Positions 54,316 through 62,760 of a stretch of DNA of 64,000 nt are shown piece after piece (positions within the stretch are counted from its first letter, which is position 1; every line of letters begins with the position of its first letter). The stretch lies in the NCBI GenBank assembly GCA_023435265.1, contig JAEYRZ010000117.1, positions 9,379 through 73,378 of the forward strand. The letters are read 5' to 3'. The notes beneath the pieces were generated by a model that was not told where the DNA came from, made no database searches, and saw nothing but the letters and a program-made list of their open reading frames with translations. The position numbers and the translations under genes are program-made. Source of the DNA: Pseudomonadota bacterium. GTDB taxonomy: Bacteria > Desulfobacterota > Desulfobacteria > Desulfobacterales > Desulfosarcinaceae.

Positions 54316-55083
54316 ATGACCTACGGAAACATCATTTTCGAAAAAGAAGAGAATATCGCTGTCATCACGTTCAACCGCCCCGAGGCGATGAACGCCCTGA
54401 ACAATCAGACCCGGGCCGAGTTCGCAACGGCCATCGCCGAGGTGGCGGCGGATGACGACATCAAAGTCCTGATCCTCACCGGCAACGGCAAGGCATTCGT
54501 GGCCGGCAGCGACATCAAGGAATTCAACAAGACCACGCCCTTCATGGCCCACAACATTCAGCGCCTGGGCGAGATGGTGGAGAAACTGCCCAAACCGGTG
54601 ATCGCCGCGGTCAACGGCTTCTGCCTGGGCGGCGGCTGCGAGATCGCCATGGGCTGCGACATCATCATCGCTTCCGACAAAGCCAAGTTCGGCCAGACGG
54701 AGATCAACATCGGCATCATTCCCGGCGGCGGCGGCACCCAGCGCCTGCAGCGCCTGATCGGTGTGTGCCGGGCCAAGGAGCTGATCTTCACGGGCGACAT
54801 CATCCGCGCCGAGGAGGCCGACCGCATCGGCCTGGTCAACCGCGTCGTACCGCTCGACGAACTGATGCCCACCGCCAGGGAGATGGCCGGGAAGATCGCC
54901 GCAAAGAGCGGAGCGGCCCTCAAATTGGCCAAGCAGGCGGTCAACTACGGCATGCAGGCGCCGCTGGAAAGCGGTCTGAAGTACGAGTACGAGATGTACG
55001 CCCTGGCGCTCAGCCTGGAAGACAAGACGGAAGGCGTCAATGCGTTCCTGGAAAAAAGAGCCCCGAAGTTCGTCGGCCGATAG
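54316..55083 (+). CDS. Enoyl-CoA hydratase/isomerase family protein
   Basis: Predicted protein of 255 residues, normal for the crotonase family. The oxyanion-hole segment is GNGKAFVAGSDI and the second is NGFCLGGGCEIAMGCD. Glu109 and Glu129 (in KFGQTEINIGIIPGGGGTQR) match the two catalytic glutamates of rat enoyl-CoA hydratase, so it is likely to be an active hydratase. It would hydrate or dehydrate an acyl-CoA derived from the ring-opened product. It is 9 bases after the synthetase alpha gene, consistent with an operon. Confidence 0.88.
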   Translation: MTYGNIIFEKEENIAVITFNRPEAMNALNNQTRAEFATAIAEVAADDDIKVLILTGNGKAFVAGSDIKEFNKTTPFMAHNIQRLGEMVEKLPKPVIAAVNGFCLGGGCEIAMGCDIIIASDKAKFGQTEINIGIIPGGGGTQRLQRLIGVCRAKELIFTGDIIRAEEADRIGLVNRVVPLDELMPTAREMAGKIAAKSGAALKLAKQAVNYGMQAPLESGLKYEYEMYALALSLEDKTEGVNAFLEKRAPKFVGR

Positions 55084-55125
55084 CACTGCTTCAATCACTT
55101 TGGATCACCGAGGAGGAATACGAGA

Positions 55126-55560
55126 ATGAACAACATGCAGAACAAGGTGGCGCGCATACCCAATTTAGTGGACTGGTCGACCGGCGAAGTACGCTTGATG
55201 AGCGCGAAATGCGAATCATGCGGAACCTACTTCTTTCCCAAGGAGCATTATCAACATCGCCCCGGCTGCTCGCGAGAAGGCGTGAAAGATGTCCTGCTGC
55301 CCAGCAAGGGCAAGCTGGCGAGTTACACCATCCAATATTACCCCTGCCCCCCGCCCTTCAAGACCGAACAGAAGATTACCCCCTACGGCATCGGCCTGGT
55401 GGAATTTGAAGACGAAAAGATCCAGGTGGCGGGCATCATCACCGAAACCGATCTGAAATCGTTGAAGCTGGGGATGGAAATGGAAACCACCACACTTTCC
55501 ATGTTTACCAATGAAGAAAAACAGGACGTGGTGACCTGGGCCTTCAGAGCGGTGAAATAA
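55126..55560 (+). CDS. DUF35 OB-fold/zinc-ribbon protein, thiolase partner
   Basis: Predicted protein of 144 residues with GAGGAGG upstream. A rubredoxin-like zinc ribbon (KCESCGTYFFPK with Cys29 and Cys32, then Cys48) precedes the OB-fold (KGKLASYTIQYYPCPPPFKT, then TPYGIGLVEFED). DUF35 proteins bind thiolase-superfamily enzymes and channel CoA thioesters; in anaerobic toluene degradation BbsA is such a partner. It is immediately before the SCP2-type thiolase gene, so the two probably form one complex. Confidence 0.87.
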   Translation: MNNMQNKVARIPNLVDWSTGEVRLMSAKCESCGTYFFPKEHYQHRPGCSREGVKDVLLPSKGKLASYTIQYYPCPPPFKTEQKITPYGIGLVEFEDEKIQVAGIITETDLKSLKLGMEMETTTLSMFTNEEKQDVVTWAFRAVK

Positions 55561-55595
55561 GCAAGTCACGAAAAACACAAGAAGGGATTGCGACG

Positions 55596-56777
55596 ATGAG
55601 AGACGTATATATCATAGGAACCGGGATACACCCCTGGATGGGTTTTTCGGAGAAGGTATTCGCCGATTTCGCGGCCGTGGCGGTTGACGGCGCGCTTAAG
55701 GACGCCGGCATCGAGTGGAAGAAAATCCAGGCCATCATGGCCGGCATCTTCATTTACGGCGGCAACGCCGGCCACCTCTCGGGCCAATACCTGGAAAGCA
55801 TTTTCGGCGAAACCGGAGTGCCGGTGGTCAATGTCTACAACGCCTGCGCCACCGGTTCAGCCGCCATTCGCATGGCCTTCAACAGCGTCGCCGCCGGAGA
55901 AACCGACACGGCGCTGGCCTTCGGCGCCGACGTGTCGCCGAAAGGGTTCCTGACCGCCAAATCGGACAATGCGGTTCAGGACCGGGACGTGATCCGCTGG
56001 AAAATGGGCGGTATGCCCAACCCGGTGTACTGGGCGCTGGAGTGCCGCAAACGAATGGCCAAATACGGCACCACCGAAGAGGATCTGGCACTGGTCAAGG
56101 TGCTGATGAGCGAATACGGATCGAAGAACCCGCACGCCCGCTTCAAAAAGGTTTACACTCTGGAAGAGGTTCTGAAGTCGGTCTATGTCTGTGATCCGCT
56201 CAGGCTGTACGAGATCTGCCCGGTCAGCACCGGCGCCGCGGCGGTCATTATCACGGCCGACAAAGAACTGGTCGCCAAAGCCGACAAGGCGGTGAAGATC
56301 AATGCCACCACCATGGGAAGCTCCATGTACGGCGACCCGACCATCCGTATTTCGGCGGTCTCCTGCCCGGCCGTTCCGGAAGCGCCGATGCTCAGTGAAA
56401 GCTACTCGGCCTCCCGCCAGGCGTATGAAAAGGCCGGTGTCGGCCCCGAAGATATCGATGTGCTGGAACTTCCGGACAACAGCTCCTGGCACTACCTGGT
56501 ATACTTGGAAACCTGCGGGTTCTGCAAAGATGGCGAAGCGGACAAGATGCTGCGCGACGGCGAGACGAAGATCGGCGGCAGGCTGCCCGTCAACCCGAGC
56601 GGCGGCTTTTCTTCGCACGGCGAGGCGCTTTCGGCCCAGGCACTATGGCAGGTCATCGAGTGCGCCAATCAACTCAGGGGCCGCTGCGGCGAGCGCCAGG
56701 TGAAGAATGCGAAAGTGGCCATGGCCCAGACCTACGGCCTGATGGGCAACAGCGGCACAACCATCATGACGATCTGA
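55596..56777 (+). CDS. SCP2-type thiolase with DUF35 partner
   Basis: Predicted protein of 393 residues. The nucleophile motif is NACATGSAAIRMAF with Cys84. The downstream His motif is altered to GGFSSHGEALSAQALWQV, and the C-terminus GLMGNSGTTIMTI lacks the second Cys of classic thiolases; both features are common in the SCP2-like group that pairs with DUF35. It could cleave a beta-ketoacyl-CoA or act on an unusual branched or ring-derived substrate. It follows the DUF35 gene by 35 bases. It is quite different from the classic thiolase at 38612. Confidence 0.83.
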   Translation: MRDVYIIGTGIHPWMGFSEKVFADFAAVAVDGALKDAGIEWKKIQAIMAGIFIYGGNAGHLSGQYLESIFGETGVPVVNVYNACATGSAAIRMAFNSVAAGETDTALAFGADVSPKGFLTAKSDNAVQDRDVIRWKMGGMPNPVYWALECRKRMAKYGTTEEDLALVKVLMSEYGSKNPHARFKKVYTLEEVLKSVYVCDPLRLYEICPVSTGAAAVIITADKELVAKADKAVKINATTMGSSMYGDPTIRISAVSCPAVPEAPMLSESYSASRQAYEKAGVGPEDIDVLELPDNSSWHYLVYLETCGFCKDGEADKMLRDGETKIGGRLPVNPSGGFSSHGEALSAQALWQVIECANQLRGRCGERQVKNAKVAMAQTYGLMGNSGTTIMTI

Positions 56778-56955
56778 CCCGGACGCACCCCTCCGGGATT
56801 CTATCCCCACGCTGCGGCAGCCCGGAATACCGCGGCTGCCGCGGCAGTTTCATGGGGCGGGTCCGAAGGAGACCGATCGATTCAACATCGACGGCACGGC
56901 TGCAGAATACCCGGGCGAACCGGCGACACCAAATTAATCAAAAGAGAGGCAAATC

Positions 56956-57759
56956 ATGACCATCGTGAAAGATCCCTATTCCGGCCTGGAAATGGTCGAG
57001 CTCAGTCATATCTGGGGCCATGGCGTTCCTTCCATGCCCGGCCAGGAGGATGTGAAGATGCACCGCGCGGTCAAACACGCCCAGCACGGCGTGCTTGCCT
57101 GGCGGATTGCCACCTCCATGCATACCGGCACCCATATGAACGCGCCGATCCATCTGGTCCAGCGCGCGGCGGATCTGGCGGCGATCGACCCCGGGCGCTT
57201 TTTCGGCAACGGCGTGGTGCTGGGCATTCCCAAAAAACGATGGGAGCTGGTGACTGCCGAAGATCTCGAAAACGCAACGCCCGCCATCCAGTCCGGCGAC
57301 ATCGTGGTGATCGTCACCGGCTGGCACCACAAATACTCCGATAGCCTGGAATACTGGGGCGAGTCGCCGGGATTGTCCAAGGCAGGCGCCGAATGGCTGG
57401 TGAAAAAGAATGCCCGCATGGTCGGCATGGACACCCCGCAGATCGATCACCCTCTGGCCACGTCGCTCGGCCCGCACCGGGGAGGCCCCACCATGCGGCG
57501 CCTGGCCGGCGACTACCAGAAAGCCACCGGCCTGGACCCGCGGAAAGAACACGGCGAATGGAATGCTGCTCATAAAACCCTGCTCGCCGCTGGTATCCCG
57601 ACCATTGAGCAGGTGGGCGGGGATGTCGACCTCGTCGTCGGCAAACGGGCCACCCTGACCGCCTCGCCCTGGAAATTCGTCTACGGCGATGCCTGCCCGG
57701 TCCGATTCGTGGCCATCACCGATCCCGGCGGCACATGCCGGATCGATGCCGGAAAGTAA
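56956..57759 (+). CDS. Cyclase-family metal-dependent hydrolase, copy A (Asn variant)
   Basis: Predicted protein of 267 residues of the cyclase/kynurenine-formamidase superfamily. The metal motif normally reads HxGTHxDxPxH; here MHTGTHMNAPIH has His56, His60 and His66 but Asn62 in place of the metal-binding Asp. The rest is conserved, including TAEDLENATPAIQSGDIVVI and GWHHKYSD. Family members include Mn-dependent dihydrophloroglucinol cyclohydrolase, which opens the reduced ring. Whether this copy is active or helps copy B is open. The A/G-rich leader before it has AAAGAGAGG as ribosome site. Confidence 0.83.
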   Translation: MTIVKDPYSGLEMVELSHIWGHGVPSMPGQEDVKMHRAVKHAQHGVLAWRIATSMHTGTHMNAPIHLVQRAADLAAIDPGRFFGNGVVLGIPKKRWELVTAEDLENATPAIQSGDIVVIVTGWHHKYSDSLEYWGESPGLSKAGAEWLVKKNARMVGMDTPQIDHPLATSLGPHRGGPTMRRLAGDYQKATGLDPRKEHGEWNAAHKTLLAAGIPTIEQVGGDVDLVVGKRATLTASPWKFVYGDACPVRFVAITDPGGTCRIDAGK

Positions 57760-57784
57760 AAACTCCAAGAAGAAGGATAAGATC

Positions 57785-58567
57785 ATGAGCCTGCACGTAT
57801 ACAATCTGAGCCACGCGTTCCATCAGCATATGCCGGAATGGCCCTCCACCCCCAGCGTGAATGTGACCGTCAATAAATTTCATGCCAAGGACGGTGTCTA
57901 TGAAGTCAAGTGGGAAGGCATCATGCACCGCTGCACCCATATGGATGCTCCTTTGCATGTAACGGAGAACACGCCCAGCATCGCCGACTACCCGCTGTGG
58001 CGTCTGTGCGGCACCGGGGTGGTGGTGTCGATCCCCAAAGGCAAGTGGGGCATCATCACCGCCGAAGACCTTGAAAATGCGCGCCCCGCAATCCAGGAGG
58101 GCGATATCGTCATGATCAACACCGGGTTCCACCACAAATGGGCGGACAGCGACGAATACTTCGCCTACGGATGCGGCATCTACCGCGAAGGGGCACAATG
58201 GCTGGTCGACAAGAAAGTCAAATGCGTCGGCTACGGCCACCAGGCCAACGACCATCCGATCGCCACCAAATTGGTCGATCACGGCCTCGGGCCCACCCAG
58301 CCGCATCTGATCGAAGAGTGGAAGAAAGAATACGGGCACGATCCCAAGGTCGACTTCCCCGACTGGGAGGCCGGCCACAAGACGCTTATGGTCAAGGGCG
58401 GCATCCCCGGAATCGAAAACGTCGGCGGCGACATCGACAAGGTGACCGGCAAGCGCTGCTTCTTCGTCATCCTGCCCTGGCGTTGGCCGGGCGGCGACGG
58501 CAGCATCGTGCGCGTCCTGGCGATCACCGATCCGGACCAGACCTTCCGGTTCGAAACCGGAAAGTAA
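57785..58567 (+). CDS. Cyclase-family metal-dependent hydrolase, copy B
   Basis: Predicted protein of 260 residues, 25 bases after copy A and its clear paralogue. The metal motif is MHRCTHMDAPLH with His48, His52, Asp54 and His58, so all usual ligands are present, but the second glycine of the motif is Cys50. TAEDLENARPAIQEGDIVMI and GFHHKWAD match copy A. This copy is the better candidate for ring hydrolysis, possibly dihydrophloroglucinol to 3-hydroxy-5-oxohexanoate. Kynurenine formamidase or isatin-hydrolase-like activity is an alternative. Confidence 0.84.
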   Translation: MSLHVYNLSHAFHQHMPEWPSTPSVNVTVNKFHAKDGVYEVKWEGIMHRCTHMDAPLHVTENTPSIADYPLWRLCGTGVVVSIPKGKWGIITAEDLENARPAIQEGDIVMINTGFHHKWADSDEYFAYGCGIYREGAQWLVDKKVKCVGYGHQANDHPIATKLVDHGLGPTQPHLIEEWKKEYGHDPKVDFPDWEAGHKTLMVKGGIPGIENVGGDIDKVTGKRCFFVILPWRWPGGDGSIVRVLAITDPDQTFRFETGK

Positions 58568-58720
58568 ACACGGGCGTGCGGATCATTCGGACAGGTGATC
58601 GAAGGAGAGCAATCCGCCGGCCCCATGGCAGTTAATCGGGAAGCGTATCGGAATCAGCAGCACGCTGTACAAGCCTCGAACACCTTAGCGATGACCCATC
58701 ATCAAGGAGAGGGAAGCGGT

Positions 58721-59056
58721 ATGAAAGTCGTCAGAATCGGAGAAGGCAGTTTTTATGAAGCGCCGGGCCATTTCAACTGCACCTGTATGAACAAATTCAT
58801 CGCCGGACAGGAGACGAAGCGGACCACCATCGCCATTTCGCATTTTCTGCCGGACGGCGGGGCGCAGATGTCCTCCTCGCCCAAGGAACGGGTCTATGTC
58901 GTGCTTGCCGGACGAATACAGGTCACCGGAAAAAATGAGGAGCACATTCTCGAAGCGCGTCACATGATCTACATCGCGCCCCACGAGGAGCGTGCATTTA
59001 AAGTGTTGGGGAGTGAACCGGCATCGATTCTGGTCATTCTCACCAGCGTCGATTAG
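58721..59056 (+). CDS. Small cupin-fold protein
   Basis: Predicted protein of 111 residues from the ATG at 58721 with AAGGAGAGG upstream. It is a single cupin barrel (GAQMSSSPKERVYVVLAGRI then EARHMIYIAPHEERAFKVLG). The usual HxH metal ligands of motif 1 are replaced by Gln and Ser, and only the Glu remains, so metal binding is uncertain. It could be an isomerase, a sensor or a stabilising partner for the pathway. It follows the cyclase pair. Confidence 0.72.
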   Translation: MKVVRIGEGSFYEAPGHFNCTCMNKFIAGQETKRTTIAISHFLPDGGAQMSSSPKERVYVVLAGRIQVTGKNEEHILEARHMIYIAPHEERAFKVLGSEPASILVILTSVD

Positions 59057-59209
59057 CCTTTAAGGCGTGCCGGAGAGGCGGGTTGCGCCCCATGCGCAAC
59101 CCTCTTAAACTTCCGAAAAGCGGGAACGCACGGCGGGCGCAGAGAAAGCCAGCACATCGTGTTGTCCCCGGTGTTCACGAACCCGTTCAGCGGGTTGGTT
59201 TTGATCAGA

Positions 59210-60427
59210 ATGGAATTCGAGGACCTCGACAGCGCCGAATGCCCGATGCCGGAACCGTTCCGCGCCCGGATCGGCATGACCCTTTCGTTATCGTGGCTGT
59301 TCTATCTGGGCTTCGTCACCCGGGTCATATTCGCGCCCTTGATGCCGGCGATCGAGGAGGATCTCGGCCTCGGCCATGCCCAGGCCGGTTCGCTGTTCCT
59401 GATGATATCCGCCGGCTATCTGATGGCACCGCTCTGTTCCGGGCTGATCTCCGCAAGAATCAAGCACCGCGGCACGCTCAATCTTTCCGCCTGGATGGTG
59501 GGGCTGGCCCTGGTGCCTTTCCTGATCGTGGATTCCATCTGGCCGCTGCGCCTTCTGCTCATGACCATCGGCCTGGCCGCGGGCATCCACCTGCCATCGG
59601 CCATCGCCACGCTCACCGGCGAAATCCGCAAAGCCGACTGGGGCAAGGCCCTGAGCGTGCACCAGGCCGCGCCGCCGCTGAGCTTCATCTCGGCCCCGCT
59701 CATCGCCGCCGTCCTTTTGAACTGGTTTTCCTGGCGGATCGTGCTGGTGATCCTGGCCGGCCTGGCCATCCTGTCGGCCCTGGTCTACACGTTTGCAGGC
59801 CGGGGCGGTGATTTTCCCGGACGGCTGCCCGGCCCTTCCAATGTCAGGTTCATCCTCTCGCAGCCCTCCTTCTACATCATGGTGCTGCTCTTTGCCATGG
59901 CCATGGGCGGCAATGCCGGCATTTATGCCATGCTGCCCCTTTTCCTGGTCAACGAACACGGCATGGACTTGAACCGGGCCAACACGCTGATCGGACTCTC
60001 CCAAATTTCAGGTCTTTTGATGGTTTTCCTGGCCGGATGGATGACCGACCGCGTCGGGCAGAAGACGGCCATGGCCGGCTTCCTGCTGCTGGCGGGTTTG
60101 CTCACCCTCGGCATCGGCCTGTTGAACGGAATCCCCCTTCTGATCGTCATCTTCATCCAGCCGGCATTGGTTTCCGCATTCTTCCCGGGGGCTTTCGCCG
60201 CGATGTCGCGCATTGCGCCGCCCGCCCTGCGCAGCGTCACCAATGCGCTGGGCCCCCCTTCGGCGTTCCTGGTCGGCGGCGGTCTGTTGCCGGCCCTGAT
60301 CGGCTATTTCGGCGAAACGTACACGTTCAGCGCCGGCATCATGCTCGCCGGCTTCTTCATGTTGGGCGGCCCCCTGCTGGTTCTGTTTCTCAAACTCGGC
60401 CGTTATGACGACCAGGCGGGCTGCTGA
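59210..60427 (+). CDS. MFS transporter of the catabolic island
   Basis: About 405 residues if translation starts at the ATG at 59210; upstream TTG at 59159 and later ATGs at 59246 and 59276 are possible, and no clear ribosome site decides. Twelve hydrophobic helices in two halves are visible, with SARIKHRGTLNLSAW between helices 2 and 3 and AGWMTDRVGQKTAMAGF in the second half. It resembles cyanate/nitrate-type and organic-acid MFS carriers. It would export or import a pathway metabolite in addition to the TRAP system. Confidence 0.78.
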   Translation: MEFEDLDSAECPMPEPFRARIGMTLSLSWLFYLGFVTRVIFAPLMPAIEEDLGLGHAQAGSLFLMISAGYLMAPLCSGLISARIKHRGTLNLSAWMVGLALVPFLIVDSIWPLRLLLMTIGLAAGIHLPSAIATLTGEIRKADWGKALSVHQAAPPLSFISAPLIAAVLLNWFSWRIVLVILAGLAILSALVYTFAGRGGDFPGRLPGPSNVRFILSQPSFYIMVLLFAMAMGGNAGIYAMLPLFLVNEHGMDLNRANTLIGLSQISGLLMVFLAGWMTDRVGQKTAMAGFLLLAGLLTLGIGLLNGIPLLIVIFIQPALVSAFFPGAFAAMSRIAPPALRSVTNALGPPSAFLVGGGLLPALIGYFGETYTFSAGIMLAGFFMLGGPLLVLFLKLGRYDDQAGC

Positions 60428-60436
60428 GAGGATATC

Positions 60437-61186
60437 ATGGGCGATCGCGAATATGACGATTTAATCGGCTTGCTCAAAAAGCGCCGCAGTATCCGGCGTT
60501 TCAAAGCGGATGCCATACCGGAAGACATGATATCCAAAATCATCGACGCCGGCAGATTAGCGCCTTCGGGGTTCAACATGCAACCCTGGGAATTCGTGGT
60601 GGTGACCGATACCGAACTCCGGGCCCGGATTGTGGAAATGCTTTCCTTTTACTGGGAACAAAGCAAGGAGATGGAGGGCGCCCGCCCACAAGGGCAGGGC
60701 CGCTCCTGGCAACTGACCGGGATGACCGATGTGCGGGGTGACTTCAGCATCGCACCGGTGTATATTTTGCTGCTCGGCGACCCGCGCACGCAGGCCGGCC
60801 TGCCCATGGGCGTGCAATGCGACCGCAACAGGCGCCGCATCATTTATCTTTCCAGCCTGGCCAATGCTTTCCTGCAGATGCACCTGGCCGCAGCGGCGCT
60901 CGGACTGGCGTCACAGTGGATCTCGGCCGTGCAAACGCCCTATGGTGCCTGCATGATCAAGGACCTGCTGGGCATACCGCCGGTCTATGAAGTCTACGAC
61001 ATGATGGCCCTGGGCCGGCCGGCCTTGAAGCCTCCAGGCAAATTCATGCGCGACACCGAAAAGATGATCCACTGGAACCGCGGCAGCGAATCGGATTTCC
61101 GCAGCGACGAAGAAGTCCGATCCTTCATCAAAAAAGCACGCAGCTGGACGATCGGGACGCACAGCCGCGATGCGAAGGAGGATTGA
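60437..61186 (+). CDS. Nitroreductase-family flavoprotein
   Basis: Predicted protein of 249 residues with GAGAGGATATC upstream. It starts with the FMN-binding pattern LLKKRRSIRRFKADAIPEDM and IIDAGRLAPSGFNMQPWEFV, and has GLASQWISAVQ in the second half. The family reduces nitro groups, quinones or enones with NAD(P)H. In this context it might reduce an unsaturated ring or chain intermediate, but a detoxification role is equally possible. It closes the apparent operon. Confidence 0.86.
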   Translation: MGDREYDDLIGLLKKRRSIRRFKADAIPEDMISKIIDAGRLAPSGFNMQPWEFVVVTDTELRARIVEMLSFYWEQSKEMEGARPQGQGRSWQLTGMTDVRGDFSIAPVYILLLGDPRTQAGLPMGVQCDRNRRRIIYLSSLANAFLQMHLAAAALGLASQWISAVQTPYGACMIKDLLGIPPVYEVYDMMALGRPALKPPGKFMRDTEKMIHWNRGSESDFRSDEEVRSFIKKARSWTIGTHSRDAKED

Positions 61187-61291
61187 GCGGTTCGCCATAT
61201 GGTTTGCCCAGGTGCGCATGCGGAATACCCGAGCCGCAATATTGACCCGACACTGAATGACCGCATGAAGACCGCGCAAGGCCGCCTTTGA

Positions 61292-62407
61292 TCACAACGC
61301 GGCGATCGTGTTTCCGGTGATGCCGGCGTCGTATCCTGGAAGCGCGGCCAGCTCCTGGATTAAAGCGGCCGACTGGAGCACATCCAGAACGATCTTGATG
61401 GTGGGATGATCGAGCATGTCCGCCGGGATCACCAGGTCGCAGCGTGCGGATGCGATGGGGATGAAGCCGAGATCGAAGGCCTCGGCGATGGCGCGCAGGC
61501 CCAGCGCAGCATCGGCCGCCCCGCAGAGAACGCGGTGCGCCCCTTCCTGATGACTGGTCACCTCCGTGGAATAACCGCGAACCGAAAGGGGCGGCACATC
61601 TGCCCGCAGCAAATGGTCGTCGAGCAATACCCGCAAAGCCGCCCCGGGTTCGCGGTTGACCAGGTAAACGTCAGGCCTTGACAGGTCGGCCACCTCCCGA
61701 ATTTCCTTGGGATTGCCTTTGGCCACCAGAAGACCTTCTTCGAGCAGTGAAAAGCCGATCACCGTTCCACCCGCTCCTGCCAGCTTCTGGCCGGCCATCA
61801 CCACATTGGATTCGTTCTGATCCACATTATGCAGGTGGGTTCCGGCGAGATGGGCAAGCCCTTCGGCCAGGCCGGTCAAGGCGCTGACACTGGAGGCAAA
61901 GCGGCAGTGCACGCGGTTTTGTGGTGCCAGGCGCGTGACATGATGGCTGAGGATCTCGAAAGCGGGATCACATCCCAGCAGCAGGACGGTTTTTTCCAGG
62001 CGATCCGGAGCGCAGAGCAATTGTGCGCGCTCGCCTTTGTGCGACAACAGCCCGTCGGCCGGTTGAAATCCGGAAGCGATTGCAGAGCGTCCCTCCAGGG
62101 GCATCCCGATCAGGCGGCCGCGCACCCGTCCGAGGGCCAGCCGCGCCGACGGCCGGCTCACACCGGCAAGATGCACCGGTTCGATCGACGTCGATGACAC
62201 CTCCTGAAAGAGATCTTCCACCCGGCACCCGAATTCACGGGCCAGGTGCAGCGCCACGGCAGTGTTGGGCAGGTAGCGCCCCGACTCGATATCGTAAACC
62301 GCCTGGCGCCGCAACCCCATACGGGTTGCAAGTTCTTCCTGAGACCACCCTCTGGCCTGGCGGTATTTCTTTACCTGACAATGGATCTTACCCATTCGGC
62401 GCGTCAT
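61292..62407 (-). CDS. XRE regulator with C-terminal binding-protein-like domain
   Basis: Predicted protein of 371 residues. An N-terminal XRE helix-turn-helix (YRQARGWSQEELATRMGLRR then VYDIESGRYLPN) is followed by a domain of about 270 residues resembling periplasmic binding proteins (PBP-like, related to the C-terminal part of some MoeA proteins): LLGCDPAFEILSHHVTRLAP, RREPGA-type NREPGAALRVLLDDHLLRAD, and HQEGAHRVLCGAADAALGLR. There is no signal peptide, so the ligand is sensed in the cytoplasm. It is divergent from modA, which suggests a molybdate- or tungstate-responsive repressor. Confidence 0.82.
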   Translation of the reverse strand: MTRRMGKIHCQVKKYRQARGWSQEELATRMGLRRQAVYDIESGRYLPNTAVALHLAREFGCRVEDLFQEVSSTSIEPVHLAGVSRPSARLALGRVRGRLIGMPLEGRSAIASGFQPADGLLSHKGERAQLLCAPDRLEKTVLLLGCDPAFEILSHHVTRLAPQNRVHCRFASSVSALTGLAEGLAHLAGTHLHNVDQNESNVVMAGQKLAGAGGTVIGFSLLEEGLLVAKGNPKEIREVADLSRPDVYLVNREPGAALRVLLDDHLLRADVPPLSVRGYSTEVTSHQEGAHRVLCGAADAALGLRAIAEAFDLGFIPIASARCDLVIPADMLDHPTIKIVLDVLQSAALIQELAALPGYDAGITGNTIAAL

Positions 62408-62760
62408 CTCCCCGCTTCCTGTAGTACATGCAAAATTGAACTTGACTTGGACCCTATCATTGAATAGTTAACCGGTCAAATGACAATTATACACTACACT
62501 TCCGATTCGATTCCCTTCCACAATAAAAGCACATCAGGGGCAGCGTTCATTGCGACTGTGTATGACGAACTGGGCGAGAAGGCAATCCGCTTGCTTTCTC
62601 CGCTTGGACTGCTTGAACAGAATATCCGTATCGAAGCCTGCACACCGAGTCCCGAAGAAGCCATCGGCGATCCCGAAGCGACGATTTCCCCATCCAGGAA
62701 GGTAAAGAACGCCTGATGCAGGCCCACGCCACCGAACGCATGACGACCAGGAGAAAGCAA
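62408..62760. promoter_or_regulatory. Divergent control region of the regulator and modA, with a possible small ORF
   Basis: An open frame at 62480-62716 would encode 78 residues (MTIIHYTSDSIPFHNKST and so on) with no good ribosome site, so I do not call it a gene with confidence. A/T-rich DNA at about 62477-62493 could hold the modA promoter. No riboswitch could be recognised by eye. Confidence 0.4.

Noticed and set aside
56956..58567. Calling the cyclase pair kynurenine formamidases of tryptophan breakdown
   Set aside because: No tryptophan dioxygenase, kynureninase or other kynurenine gene is nearby, and the context is ring catabolism in an anaerobe.
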